From contig JAMXDE010000013.1 in assembly GCA_026770025.1 (NCBI GenBank), forward strand, positions 1,550,001 through 1,614,000: a stretch of DNA of 64,000 bases, written 5' to 3'. The notes beneath the pieces were generated by a model. The model was not told the DNA's origin. It did not search any database and saw nothing but the letters and a program-made list of their open reading frames with translations. Shown here piece by piece: positions 50,769 through 60,075 of the stretch; the first letter of the stretch is position 1; each line of letters begins with the position of its first letter. Source of the DNA: Craspedostauros australis (lineage: Eukaryota > Bacillariophyta > Bacillariophyceae > Mastogloiales > Achnanthaceae). The position numbers were made by a program, and so were the translations under genes.

Positions 50769-53700
50769 TTACCATCCCATGAGCAATTTGCGAAGAGACT
50801 CAAATATCTCCCGCACTGAGCCCTTGGTAAAGATGTCGGCGATTTGTTCTGCGGATGCCACGCGCTGGATCTTGATGAAGCCCTCCTTCACCCAGTACCA
50901 GAAGAAATGCCACTTCACAAGAAAGTGCTTGGTGCGATTTGTGATGTGATGCTTCGTTGCGAGTGAGATACACGCGTTGTTGTCTTCAAACACGGTGCAC
51001 TGGAGATGCGTGAGCAACTCCTGCTTGAGTCCGGTGCGGGCGGCGACCTCCCGAATGAGCTGTTGTAGTGGAATGAGGGCTCGCATTGCCATTGATAGCG
51101 CAGCATATTCGGCCTCAGTTGTAGAGAGAGCTATCTCGGTCTGCAGCTTGGACCGCCAGATTAGAGGGCATCCTCCAAGGATAATGATGTATCCAGTACG
51201 CGACTTGACTGATGTAGGATTATCGTCGGGCTCTCGATGATGTAGCCCAGCAAAATCAGCATCGACGTAGCATTGCAGGTCCAGCTTGCCAGATGGCCGG
51301 ATGATGGTGCCTTGTGCCTTGGTTCGCGCAAGGTACCGCACGATGGTCTTAAGCGCCCTGGCGTGGGATTGCTTGGGAGCGTGGCTGAAGCGTGCTGCTT
51401 GGGACACAGCAAACGCAATGTCTGGCCTTGTGTTGGTTGCCAAGTACAGCAGCATACCGATGATAGACCGATAGTTCCAAGATTCCTTCATCGCTTCTCC
51501 ATCCGGATCACTACCGAGAGCTGCTTTGGTAGCAGGAATCCAGTTTGGGTTGCACGCTTCCATTCCAGTTGCCGCAATAATCTTATCGATCAGTCCTTGC
51601 TGAGACATGTGGATCGATCCGTCGCGGTTCTTATCCAGTTTGATTCCAAGGAACTCGTTGAACGTTCCTTCCTTCGTCAGCTCGAAGCCGCGTCTGGTCA
51701 TTGACTGGATGAAATCGTCGATGTCCTTCTCGTGTGGTGCTGCAATGCCTGCGTCGTCCACATATAGTGCCAGCATCATCCCAGGGCGCAAGAACAGACA
51801 GGAGTCCTGCTCGCTGGCCTTGAACCCTTCAGCGGTTAGTGCTCGCAGCAGATGCTCATGCCAGAGGCGAGGTGCCACTGTCAAGCCATACAGGCTCTTC
51901 CGGAGTTTGAGGCATACGTTGGGTCCGTTGGTTGACCGAAAACCCCGAGGTAGGTGGATGTAAATGTCGCGATGGATTGCGGCTTGGACGAAGGCGCTCA
52001 CAAAATCAATTGATACCGTGACCCAGCCAAGGAGGATTGCGGTGATTAGGAAGACGCGGACCGATGGCCAAGCGACCACAGGAGCGAGAGTGGATTCCGT
52101 TTCTTCCACAAGGTCGCCTCGAACGCAGAACCTGGCCTTGTGCTTCTTGATGGACCCATCTGGTCGGCGCTTGCGACGGAACACCCAGGTACCCGGTGCA
52201 ATCTTGCCAACTGCTTTGGCCTTGCTGACCTCGACCCACGTACCCTTGGAGACCAAGTCTGTGACCTCTTTCTTGGCTGCCTCCATCCACTTTTCTCGAT
52301 CTTCGTCCTTCATAGCTTCATCGAAGGAAAGGGTGTCGGGGTCTGTTGGTGATGCTTTGAAGCTGCTCGGTCCCTCGCTCAGCTCCAGGTGGCCGTTCGA
52401 CATCAGGAAGACGGCTTCGGATCCTGAGATGGATCTGCCAGATGGGTCGGATTCGCCGTCCTCATTCATCGTCAGAAACGCATATTCCTCTGCTCCGTTG
52501 GTGTCGCAGGCGGTCATGGATGGATCTGCGAGCTGCGGGATGGAGTCGATCCACAGGCATTGCTCAACGTCATCTGGATCATGGTCGCTGGTGTCTTGTT
52601 CAGCGGAATCGGGCATGTTGCTGTCGGGGTTGTCGCTGGACCTGGAGGCATTGGATTGGGAGTTCTCTTCGCCATTGGGAGAGACTCGAGGCAGCCCTTC
52701 CGGAGGATCTATATTGTGGCCTGCAACTACCTGAGTCCACCAGTCTCTGAGCTCATCAAAGTCGAAGTTGGTTGAGTATGCGTCAAGTCCGTAGTGCTCA
52801 ATGATGTGAAGCGCGGTGAGGAGATTTGCGAGTTGATCGATCTCATTTTGCAAGTCCTGAGGCAGAGCAAACTCCTCTTCCTGTTGGTTGTCTCTCCTGT
52901 CTGGATCTCTCCCATCGTCTTGTACAGCCATGTGCACCATGATTCGATCTCCTCCTTCATCGATATCATCATTGTCGCTCCAGTCTTGCTGCAGCAAGCG
53001 ACCATGTACTGCGTAGATGGTTTCAGACATGTCTGCGATCTGCCAGCGAAAGTGGTTGTCCGGCGAGTCGTAGAGAGCCAAAGTGGAGAGTGCAGTCCTG
53101 ATCATATCGCAGGCAGCTTCTTCAGCGGCAGTCAAGCGGGCTCTGGCATTGCTGTCCACTTGTGCGATGTGTGGATTGATACGTCCACAGGAGTCCTGTT
53201 TGAGTTTTTCAAGCTCGGACATGGAAGTTGTCATGTGGATTGCTGCTTCCTCAATGCTGTGCAGTGGTTCAGTGATTGGGCTGTTGCTTCCGTTGGCTCC
53301 TTTCAGGAGTTCAATCGCTGAGAGAATCGAGCTTGACAAGTGGGCGGCCGTCACAGCATCAATGGATGGTGAGGTCTGGTGAATTGGTTGGCAGACGAAG
53401 GCCTGAGCCATGCCACCCATCTGGCTGTATTCAAGGCGTTGTGGAGGAGCTCTCTTTCTGGGGTTGGATCGTCTTGCTTCAATCCGTGCCGATCGACGGA
53501 CTGGTTGCTGCTGTCGGTTTCGTCTGTGACGCTCCCTCTGTTGAGGTGCTGGGTTCGATGCGATTGGAGATGTTGCTGGTTGGGCCTTCGCTGAGCTAGC
53601 ATTGGGTGCCTCCACACTGGATCTGTCATGGTCCATGGTGTCCTGATCGTCAGATGGGAGTGGCATGTTGTCATTGTCGTCACCCCCGTCGTCATGAGTA

Positions 53701-56700
53701 GTCTCCGGGCGCGATGGTGGGACTGAGTCTCGCAAGCTGGCCTTCTCCATATGGTTCTGGCCTTCTCTTGGTGCATCAGTTGCAGCACTTGTTGGTTGAG
53801 CTGTTGGTGGTGCAGAGACTTCATCCGGTGCTGGTGCAGTATCTGATGGTGATGGTGGGAGCTCCGGTCCAAGTTCCACAGGAAGCGGCTCTGATGGTCG
53901 ATGTGTTGCATTCGCTTGCTCTGCGAGCTGGCGATTCAGATCATAGTCACGACTGCCCTGCTCCTCTGCTTCCTGGTCCTGCTGCTTGAGGCGTTCCAAA
54001 TCTTCTTCATCAAAGGGAAACTTGTACTCGGAGTCTCCAAACAGGTTCTTCCATTGCTCAGAGTCGTAGTCGGGAAGATTGAATGGATCAGAAGGCACAG
54101 TGGCGAACCAGTCGTCAAACACCACGTGAAATTGCGGTGTGATGCTTCCGGTCTTGAGATTCAGGACCAGTGGGACGGTTGAGGCGTGCTTCTCGGAGAG
54201 GCCGACGTGCACAAAACGATTGCTCCGGGCCTTCCACTTTGGGATCTTCTTTCCATCTCCAACTCGGTGGTCCAGCACATACGTTGGGCATCCCCAGACG
54301 TGCAAGTTGTGAAAATGCTTCTGTGGGAAGCGGATTCGGGAGAGGATGTCGAATGGAGAGAGGCCGTTCGTGAGGTTTGGCAGACGGTTGAAAATGAAGG
54401 CTGAATGGCGGATTGCCATCGGCCAAAGTGGTACGGCGTCCAGATCGGGCCAGTGCAGAGTAGCATGAAGCATCATGGTTCGAGCGCTTGACACCACGGT
54501 GCGAATGCTTCGCTCGGCGATGCCGTTGTGGTGATGCGCTCCTCGTCCTGCGTATCGATGAGACTGATGGAAGTTTCGAAGGTGGTCAGCATAGTCGGAT
54601 GAGGTGAACGCCCTTCCATTGTCGCTTTGGTATTGTTGGACAACAATGCCGAGATCTCGACACATGCTCTCGAACTTCTCCTTTGCTCTGATCATGTCTT
54701 GAGATGATGTAGACAGGACTGGCTCAGCGAAGATGAATCCTGAAGCATGGTCGACGAATACGATGCCGGCTCCGTACATTTCGTCATCGCTCCCTTTTCC
54801 ATATCCCGAAAAGAGTCGTCCCTTTCCACCCCCTTCAAAATGATCCACAGAGACGAGTTGGCCAGGCCGAAGATTACCGAACTTGATGGCTCCCTCTCGA
54901 TCACGTACTGGTCGGTGCAGATGGCCAGGGCTTGAGCGACAGACTTGTTTCCCAAACTGGCATGCTGCGCACTTTGGAAGTGTGGCGAGGCGGGAGGCGC
55001 TTGCTTGTAGCTTGCGTGCGGCTTCGGTGTGCGCCAGGGTTCCCGAACGAAAAAGGTGCTGGATCTTCCGCATGTCATTGTGGCCCAGGCGTTGGTGCCA
55101 ACGCAGCAGCTCCTTCTGTGGTTCGGACAGGTTGCGGTTGGCGGAGGAAACAGTAGTGATGGTTGCATTGAGGGCATGTGGAATGTGCTTGGTCAATGAC
55201 TTCATGTTGTATGCCTTGGAAGTTGGAAGCTTGTTCTTGGGATTGATCTCGATGTTGATCTCTCCCTCTCTTCCTTGGACCTTCCACCTGCCATTCACAT
55301 ACTGCAGCTCGCCTGGATACATTCTTTCGAACACAGAGGTGCTGATGATCTTGGCGTTGCTTCTTGGCACATAGTATGCCGGGAATTTGAGACGGCGAAT
55401 GTTTCCTCTCGTGTCTTGGATGCCCCATTCCACGGTTCCCACCAAGTGGTCAGATCGTCCTCCAAACAGCCCTGTCAGTTTCTTGGCTTGGTTTCCAATT
55501 GGCCTTCTGGGTTCGGAGACGAAGTCGGACTTGTCATGTGAGATACAGACGGTGGATCCGCTGTCCCAAATAACATCACTCATCATGCTTGTGGGGAGTG
55601 CCTCGGCAAGCTCATCTGGGCTGTGACGGATAGCTGAGAGGCTCTTGATGGAGGATAGTCCATCGTGCGTGCACACGGAGTTGGATGGAAGCGGCTTGCC
55701 GGGATTGAAGTAGGTGTCGAGGATCTGAGCCAGTCTGCCGGTTTGTTTCTCGGTGAGTCGCTGTTGCTGAGCAGGAGCATCAAATACCATCATTCGCTGA
55801 CGCTGATTGCGATGTTTCTTCTTGGATGGTCCTTGCACTTCATGTCGACGAATAGGAACGGCTCTGGTTCCGAACCTGGCACCATGGCTGATGGAATTGG
55901 CTCTTGGCCGTGGGTTGGAGAAAGCCGTGCTTCTGAATCTGTGCTTGTTCGGGTTGTTCTCAAGACCAATCACACGATGACTGCGTCGCCTCAACCCAGC
56001 TGCTCTTGCTCTGGGATGCATGTTGGTTGATGCATGCATTGCAGATACTGGAGGGTCGAAGCGAGAGCGGTGGTGGCGGAGACGAATCGGAGCACGACGA
56101 TGAAAGTTGATCCAAGCCTTGGGTTGGGCTCGGTCACGACGGCGACCTTTCTTTTCCCAATAGGCTTCGCAGCGGCGTTGCCAACGGGGCTTGGGAACTG
56201 GACCATCAGGGTGGCGAGGCATGTCATGGTGCTTGCGTGCCAGGTATGTTGCAGTGACCATCCATGCTGCAATCGAGGCTGTCTCCCACCCGTGCATGAC
56301 TGCAAAGATGAGGACCTGGATGAGCAGCGGAATGAAAAGAGGAAAGGCACCAATGAGGAGAGCCAATGGACCAAGGTAGGCCTGGATGATTTGGAACCAC
56401 CCAGATGGACTTTCTTCCATCACCTTGTAGACGTGCCATTCGGTGGAATCGAATGTGACTGTGTTGGCAGCGGTCTCGCTCTTGTTCTTGTTCTTGTCCT
56501 TGTCCTTGAAGTCGCTTCTGTGCTCGCTGGTGCCATGGGAGGTGAGCCAACGCTTGCACTTGGCACACCACTTGAAAGTGGAGCTCCTGACAACCTTCTG
56601 GTGCGGTTCACCCTTGGAAGGGGGAACAGAACGCCAACTGGTGTTGGAAGAACCCTTTTTCGCGTTGTTGGAACCCTTCTTGCCTTTGCTGCTGTGGTTG

Positions 56701-58139
56701 GAGCCTGCACCTTTCTTCAGATTGGGGCAGTTGGCCTTGACATGACCAGGTTCTCCGCAGTTGTGGCAAATGATGGGCGTCTTTCCACCATTCTGCATCA
56801 GGGCCAGCGCCGTGCTTTCGTCGATCTCGATGCCTCCATTTTCTCCAGAGAGGAAATACCCAGCGTTGCTGTTCTTGCGATTGCGCAAGTAGGAGGCAGC
56901 ATGCCATTGTCCAGCATGGAGCTCTTGCTTGTACAGGTCGGTGGCAAGATTGCAGATATCACGCCAGTGAAGGCGATCCTTCAAGATGCGTCGGTCCTTC
57001 TCGGCCTTGGTGCAGCACCCGATTTGGATCAGCACTTCTTTGAGGTTGCCGAGTTTGCTGTGGAGACCAAAGCGGTAGCGCTCCCCAGATGTGCCAGAGC
57101 CGCCAGCAGAGAGAAACTTGGTGAGGATGTCTGCAGTGAGGGCATGGTCGTATTGACCAGCATCCTCGAGAACTTGGGCGTCCTTGCGGGTGTCGTCAGC
57201 AAACTTCTTGATGTTTTCACCAGCGTAGGTCTTGGGAGTGCGACGGCGGATGTTCTGCTTGATGCGATCATACTTGTCGAAAGTGGTGGTTCGCAAGTCC
57301 TCGATCAGTTCCATCCAAAGAATGACAAAATCCTCGCGTTGATCCGGATGGACCCGCGCCAAGATGTCGTCCTTCAGGCTTGGCTGGAGAGAGTTGAGGA
57401 GAAAGCGGCAGGCGGTGACATTGTTGCGGCGGTCGTACTCATCAAAATGGCTTGCCATTTCGGTTGCTTCTTCCATGATGGTCTTTTGGTTGAAGCGGTA
57501 CGGATGGGCAACGACGCTGGTCGTGTCTTCAGGGTCGGATGGCTCCTTGAGGTAGGAGATGGTGTCGAGCCCTCTGGCTTTGAGTTCGGACATGAAGTCG
57601 CGCTGGAAGGCTTGGAGATCGCTCTGGCGGTGGAACTTGGGTTCAAGGCCCTTCTCCATGTCGGGTTGGCTCTTGACATCGGCTCCGCTTGCAGTGGAGC
57701 GCTTCTGGAGAACGTAGAGGTAGGTGTTGGGCTCGTCAACAAGCCCAGACCAGTCAGCTTTGGGCTTTCCCCCAGTGAAGGGGAACCAGTTCTTTCCCAC
57801 CTTGACAATGTTGCCCATCACCGGCTTGGTTGGGCGATTGGCGAGTTCGCGTTCCGTCTCGGCTGCGGTGCGGCCCAGTTCGAAGATTTCCTGGGAGGTG
57901 TTGACACCAGAGACCTCGGTTTGAAGGAGGCGTTCGTGAGCTTCCTCCCTCTCAGTCAGATTTGCAAGTCGTTCTTGAAGGACTTGGCTCGCTTCGTTCA
58001 GTTGTTGTTGCTGGGCCAGAAGGCGGGCCTGCATCTGGCTGAGTTGTTCCAAGGTTGCTGCTTGAGTGGCAGCTACCTCGGCTTGAGTTGTGGTGGCTCC
58101 ACCTTGGGTGACGGTGGCCTCCGGTTGATCATCCGCCAT
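50769..58139 (-). CDS. Copia Gag-Pol polyprotein (2456 aa)
   Basis: One uninterrupted frame carries, in order: a coiled-coil-prone Gag N-terminus; a zinc knuckle (CHNCGEPGHVKANC, about residue 455); a strongly hydrophobic stretch (about 581-633); an aspartic protease (WDSGSTVCI, about 858); the integrase N-terminal zinc region (HQRLGHNDM … CAACQFGK) and core (YQSDNGRAFTSSDY); a long Ser/Pro/Gln-rich spacer; reverse transcriptase (GTWVFRRKRRPDGS, ALYVDDAG); and RNase H (CYVDADFAG, TTEAEYAAL, ADIFTKG) up to the end. The order protease-integrase-RT-RNase H is diagnostic of Copia/Pseudoviridae. It looks intact, as expected for a young insertion. Confidence 0.93.
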   Translation of the reverse strand: MADDQPEATVTQGGATTTQAEVAATQAATLEQLSQMQARLLAQQQQLNEASQVLQERLANLTEREEAHERLLQTEVSGVNTSQEIFELGRTAAETERELANRPTKPVMGNIVKVGKNWFPFTGGKPKADWSGLVDEPNTYLYVLQKRSTASGADVKSQPDMEKGLEPKFHRQSDLQAFQRDFMSELKARGLDTISYLKEPSDPEDTTSVVAHPYRFNQKTIMEEATEMASHFDEYDRRNNVTACRFLLNSLQPSLKDDILARVHPDQREDFVILWMELIEDLRTTTFDKYDRIKQNIRRRTPKTYAGENIKKFADDTRKDAQVLEDAGQYDHALTADILTKFLSAGGSGTSGERYRFGLHSKLGNLKEVLIQIGCCTKAEKDRRILKDRLHWRDICNLATDLYKQELHAGQWHAASYLRNRKNSNAGYFLSGENGGIEIDESTALALMQNGGKTPIICHNCGEPGHVKANCPNLKKGAGSNHSSKGKKGSNNAKKGSSNTSWRSVPPSKGEPHQKVVRSSTFKWCAKCKRWLTSHGTSEHRSDFKDKDKNKNKSETAANTVTFDSTEWHVYKVMEESPSGWFQIIQAYLGPLALLIGAFPLFIPLLIQVLIFAVMHGWETASIAAWMVTATYLARKHHDMPRHPDGPVPKPRWQRRCEAYWEKKGRRRDRAQPKAWINFHRRAPIRLRHHRSRFDPPVSAMHASTNMHPRARAAGLRRRSHRVIGLENNPNKHRFRSTAFSNPRPRANSISHGARFGTRAVPIRRHEVQGPSKKKHRNQRQRMMVFDAPAQQQRLTEKQTGRLAQILDTYFNPGKPLPSNSVCTHDGLSSIKSLSAIRHSPDELAEALPTSMMSDVIWDSGSTVCISHDKSDFVSEPRRPIGNQAKKLTGLFGGRSDHLVGTVEWGIQDTRGNIRRLKFPAYYVPRSNAKIISTSVFERMYPGELQYVNGRWKVQGREGEINIEINPKNKLPTSKAYNMKSLTKHIPHALNATITTVSSANRNLSEPQKELLRWHQRLGHNDMRKIQHLFRSGTLAHTEAARKLQASASRLATLPKCAACQFGKQVCRSSPGHLHRPVRDREGAIKFGNLRPGQLVSVDHFEGGGKGRLFSGYGKGSDDEMYGAGIVFVDHASGFIFAEPVLSTSSQDMIRAKEKFESMCRDLGIVVQQYQSDNGRAFTSSDYADHLRNFHQSHRYAGRGAHHHNGIAERSIRTVVSSARTMMLHATLHWPDLDAVPLWPMAIRHSAFIFNRLPNLTNGLSPFDILSRIRFPQKHFHNLHVWGCPTYVLDHRVGDGKKIPKWKARSNRFVHVGLSEKHASTVPLVLNLKTGSITPQFHVVFDDWFATVPSDPFNLPDYDSEQWKNLFGDSEYKFPFDEEDLERLKQQDQEAEEQGSRDYDLNRQLAEQANATHRPSEPLPVELGPELPPSPSDTAPAPDEVSAPPTAQPTSAATDAPREGQNHMEKASLRDSVPPSRPETTHDDGGDDNDNMPLPSDDQDTMDHDRSSVEAPNASSAKAQPATSPIASNPAPQQRERHRRNRQQQPVRRSARIEARRSNPRKRAPPQRLEYSQMGGMAQAFVCQPIHQTSPSIDAVTAAHLSSSILSAIELLKGANGSNSPITEPLHSIEEAAIHMTTSMSELEKLKQDSCGRINPHIAQVDSNARARLTAAEEAACDMIRTALSTLALYDSPDNHFRWQIADMSETIYAVHGRLLQQDWSDNDDIDEGGDRIMVHMAVQDDGRDPDRRDNQQEEEFALPQDLQNEIDQLANLLTALHIIEHYGLDAYSTNFDFDELRDWWTQVVAGHNIDPPEGLPRVSPNGEENSQSNASRSSDNPDSNMPDSAEQDTSDHDPDDVEQCLWIDSIPQLADPSMTACDTNGAEEYAFLTMNEDGESDPSGRSISGSEAVFLMSNGHLELSEGPSSFKASPTDPDTLSFDEAMKDEDREKWMEAAKKEVTDLVSKGTWVEVSKAKAVGKIAPGTWVFRRKRRPDGSIKKHKARFCVRGDLVEETESTLAPVVAWPSVRVFLITAILLGWVTVSIDFVSAFVQAAIHRDIYIHLPRGFRSTNGPNVCLKLRKSLYGLTVAPRLWHEHLLRALTAEGFKASEQDSCLFLRPGMMLALYVDDAGIAAPHEKDIDDFIQSMTRRGFELTKEGTFNEFLGIKLDKNRDGSIHMSQQGLIDKIIAATGMEACNPNWIPATKAALGSDPDGEAMKESWNYRSIIGMLLYLATNTRPDIAFAVSQAARFSHAPKQSHARALKTIVRYLARTKAQGTIIRPSGKLDLQCYVDADFAGLHHREPDDNPTSVKSRTGYIIILGGCPLIWRSKLQTEIALSTTEAEYAALSMAMRALIPLQQLIREVAARTGLKQELLTHLQCTVFEDNNACISLATKHHITNRTKHFLVKWHFFWYWVKEGFIKIQRVASAEQIADIFTKGSVREIFESLRKLLMGW

Positions 58140-58648
58140 CCTTCAAAAAGCTGTGCTTGGAGAGGTTGCGGATTTCCTGATGAGCAGCTGAGCTGCTGGT
58201 TCGCAGATGTTCTGCTGGAGTATCGATCGATGGTTGCAACTGTGTTGCGAGTTGTGATTGCTGAGCTTCAGTCAGCAGGTGTCTGGGAGTGAGGCAACTG
58301 TGTTGCGGGCAGTCAGCTGCACTGCTGCGGGTAGATCAGTGGGTGCCTGTGGCAGGAGCAACTGTGTTGCGAGCAGTCAGCTGCGCTGCTGCGGGTAGAT
58401 CAGCAGATGATCGGCTGATTATCGTTGGAGCAACTGCGTTGCTGGCGTTCGGACAGCTGGACTGTCAGTGGGCGGCTTGACTCTTGCTTCCTGCAGTGAA
58501 GCTCACAGGGTCCAAGCCACGGATGCCGGTCGCTGTGGTAGCGACTTGGTTGGATGAGGAAGTCTGAGACTTCGTGGGATCGGTTCTTGCGCTATTGATG
58601 AGGCTCTCTGTCGAATCTTGACTTCAGCGTAAGACCAGGCTCATAACC
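58140..58648 (-). other. 5' leader of the Copia element with internal repeats and primer site
   Basis: Two imperfect direct repeats of GCAACTGTGTTGCG … GCTGCGGGTAGATCAG lie at about 58298-58340 and 58360-58400. The sequence next to the LTR (about 58627-58648, plus strand GCGTAAGACCAGGCTCATAA) resembles the 5' half of initiator tRNA-Met through its CAT anticodon, a primer type known from copia and Ty5. Confidence 0.6.
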
Positions 58649-59400
58649 AGCGAGAATAGAGGGCAAATGAAGTCCGGTTGTGTCCGGCTTTGCCTTCCAG
58701 TGTCGGACTTTGGCAGGTCAAAAGGGGAAGTGAAACTGCCAACGTCAGCGCGGTTAAACGTAGTGTGACCACGAACGTAGATGAGACGATTGAGAATGTG
58801 TTTTGAGTTGATTTGGTGGTTGTAAAGCTTGAGTTTTGTAAGATTGTTGTTTTTATGAGATTGTTTTGGTTGAAGGTTGGAGAGGAAAACGAGATGGGCT
58901 GGTTATCACACTGCTCTGCTGTTGGTTGTCGCTGTTCATGGTCTTGTACATTTGAAAAATTGCTCCACAATCCCCAGGTGATGAAACCACGATGCTTCAT
59001 CGCTCTTGGCAGGTTTGAGAGCTGATTCTCCAATTGTTGGAGTGAAGGTGCGAGTGTTCCATATCTTAGTCTTGTTCCAATTTTGCAGGATAGTCTTGCT
59101 TTTGATCCAAGACCGGCACATCCTGCATGGAAGATGTCAGTTTCATACATATGTAATCTTGGAACACATGGCAAAGAGGCAAGTGAGAAGCATCAACTGT
59201 GCATGCAGGATGAGCCATGCACTTGTATTCTTGCAGACAGATGCCTTCACATATGTAGTCTCTTTTGGAGGTAGAGTGCCTGTCCATTTGTTGCTCAATC
59301 GTGTGTACTGGTGGTAGTACAGACAATTCGGTCACCGGTCAATGGGGACATGAAGGGAAAATACCAATTTTCAGCAATTTTTCAGTGACATCATGGTATA
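58649..59400 (-). repeat. 5' LTR of the Copia element (interrupted by copy C)
   Basis: It aligns without gaps to 49942-50693. At 59400, after GGTATA, it stops and transposon copy C begins with TGAGCC. Confidence 0.9.
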
Positions 59401-59565
59401 TGAGCCTGATCAGTGAGTCGACCAATCGTTTGAAATGGACATTCTAACTTTTCATCTGTGATATCCAAACCAAGCACATATTCGTATTCCTTATAATCTC
59501 ATTATAAATAATTAACCGATCGATTTTTGATGTATATACTTTTTTAAGTTTTATGGATCGATCTA
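59401..59565 (+). repeat. 5' terminal inverted repeat of copy C
   Basis: It matches the inverse of 39325-39488. Shared blocks: GAAATGGACATTCTAACTTT, CCAAACCAAGCACATA, AATAATTAACC and AAGTTTTATGGA. Confidence 0.85.
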
Positions 59566-59908
59566 TATGTTCATTCCAGTCGCGTGGATCCAACAGCACA
59601 AAGCCCGTTGTTTTTCGCCGAAGGTTCTATGCTGTTCTCATGTATTTATCGTGAGGTGATCAGTCACGGACTAGCTTCCGAAGGTGTCAGTCGTTTGGTA
59701 CGCGTTAATTACACGTTAGCATGTGGCGCATGATTCCACATTCTGCTCGTCACAAAACACATGACACAAAACACATCACACAAAACACATCATCTCCATC
59801 ATTTCGCAAAATCGCGCCACACTTTGGCTCCATTCACAACTTTCCTCGCCGATGCCCTGCACACTCGCCCTTTCGCTCCATGCACGTTCTCGTCAGAGTA
59901 GCAGTAAC

Positions 59909-59966
59909 AGTAGTAGTAGTAGTAGTAGTAGTAGTTGTTGTTGTTGTTGTTGTTGTTGCTGTTGCA
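59909..59966 (+). repeat. Trinucleotide repeat in the transposon leader (copy C)
   Basis: (TAG)n followed by (TTG)n, about 110 bp before the transposase start, at the same place as the repeat in copy B. Confidence 0.85.
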
Positions 59967-60075
59967 AGCTGGTTTGCCTTTCATCGGATGCTCTCCTTGC
60001 TCACTTCGTCTCAGACCAGTGCACACCATCACATCCACCTAGCAAACAACACTACTCTCCACCAACAATCCCACC

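Larger units (their letters stand above)
49942..59400 (-). mobile_element. Copia LTR retrotransposon, looks whole; right LTR cut by transposon copy C
   Basis: The left LTR (49942-50699, 3' LTR) and right LTR (58649-59400, 5' LTR, its last few bases lie beyond copy C) differ at about one position in 752, so the insertion is recent. A polypurine tract (TCGAGAGGGAGAG on the minus strand) abuts the left LTR. The primer site next to the right LTR matches the anticodon-side half of initiator tRNA-Met. The internal frame is a full Gag-Pol. It looks whole, with no breaks seen in the frame. The 5' LTR is interrupted only by the nested transposon, so the element continues past the window. Confidence 0.92.

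Noticed and set aside
56034-58292. 752-codon plus-strand frame opposite the Copia gag region
   Set aside because: It is the antisense of a clear Gag region with a zinc knuckle. Its composition mirrors the sense codons. It could be revisited only if antisense transcripts exist.
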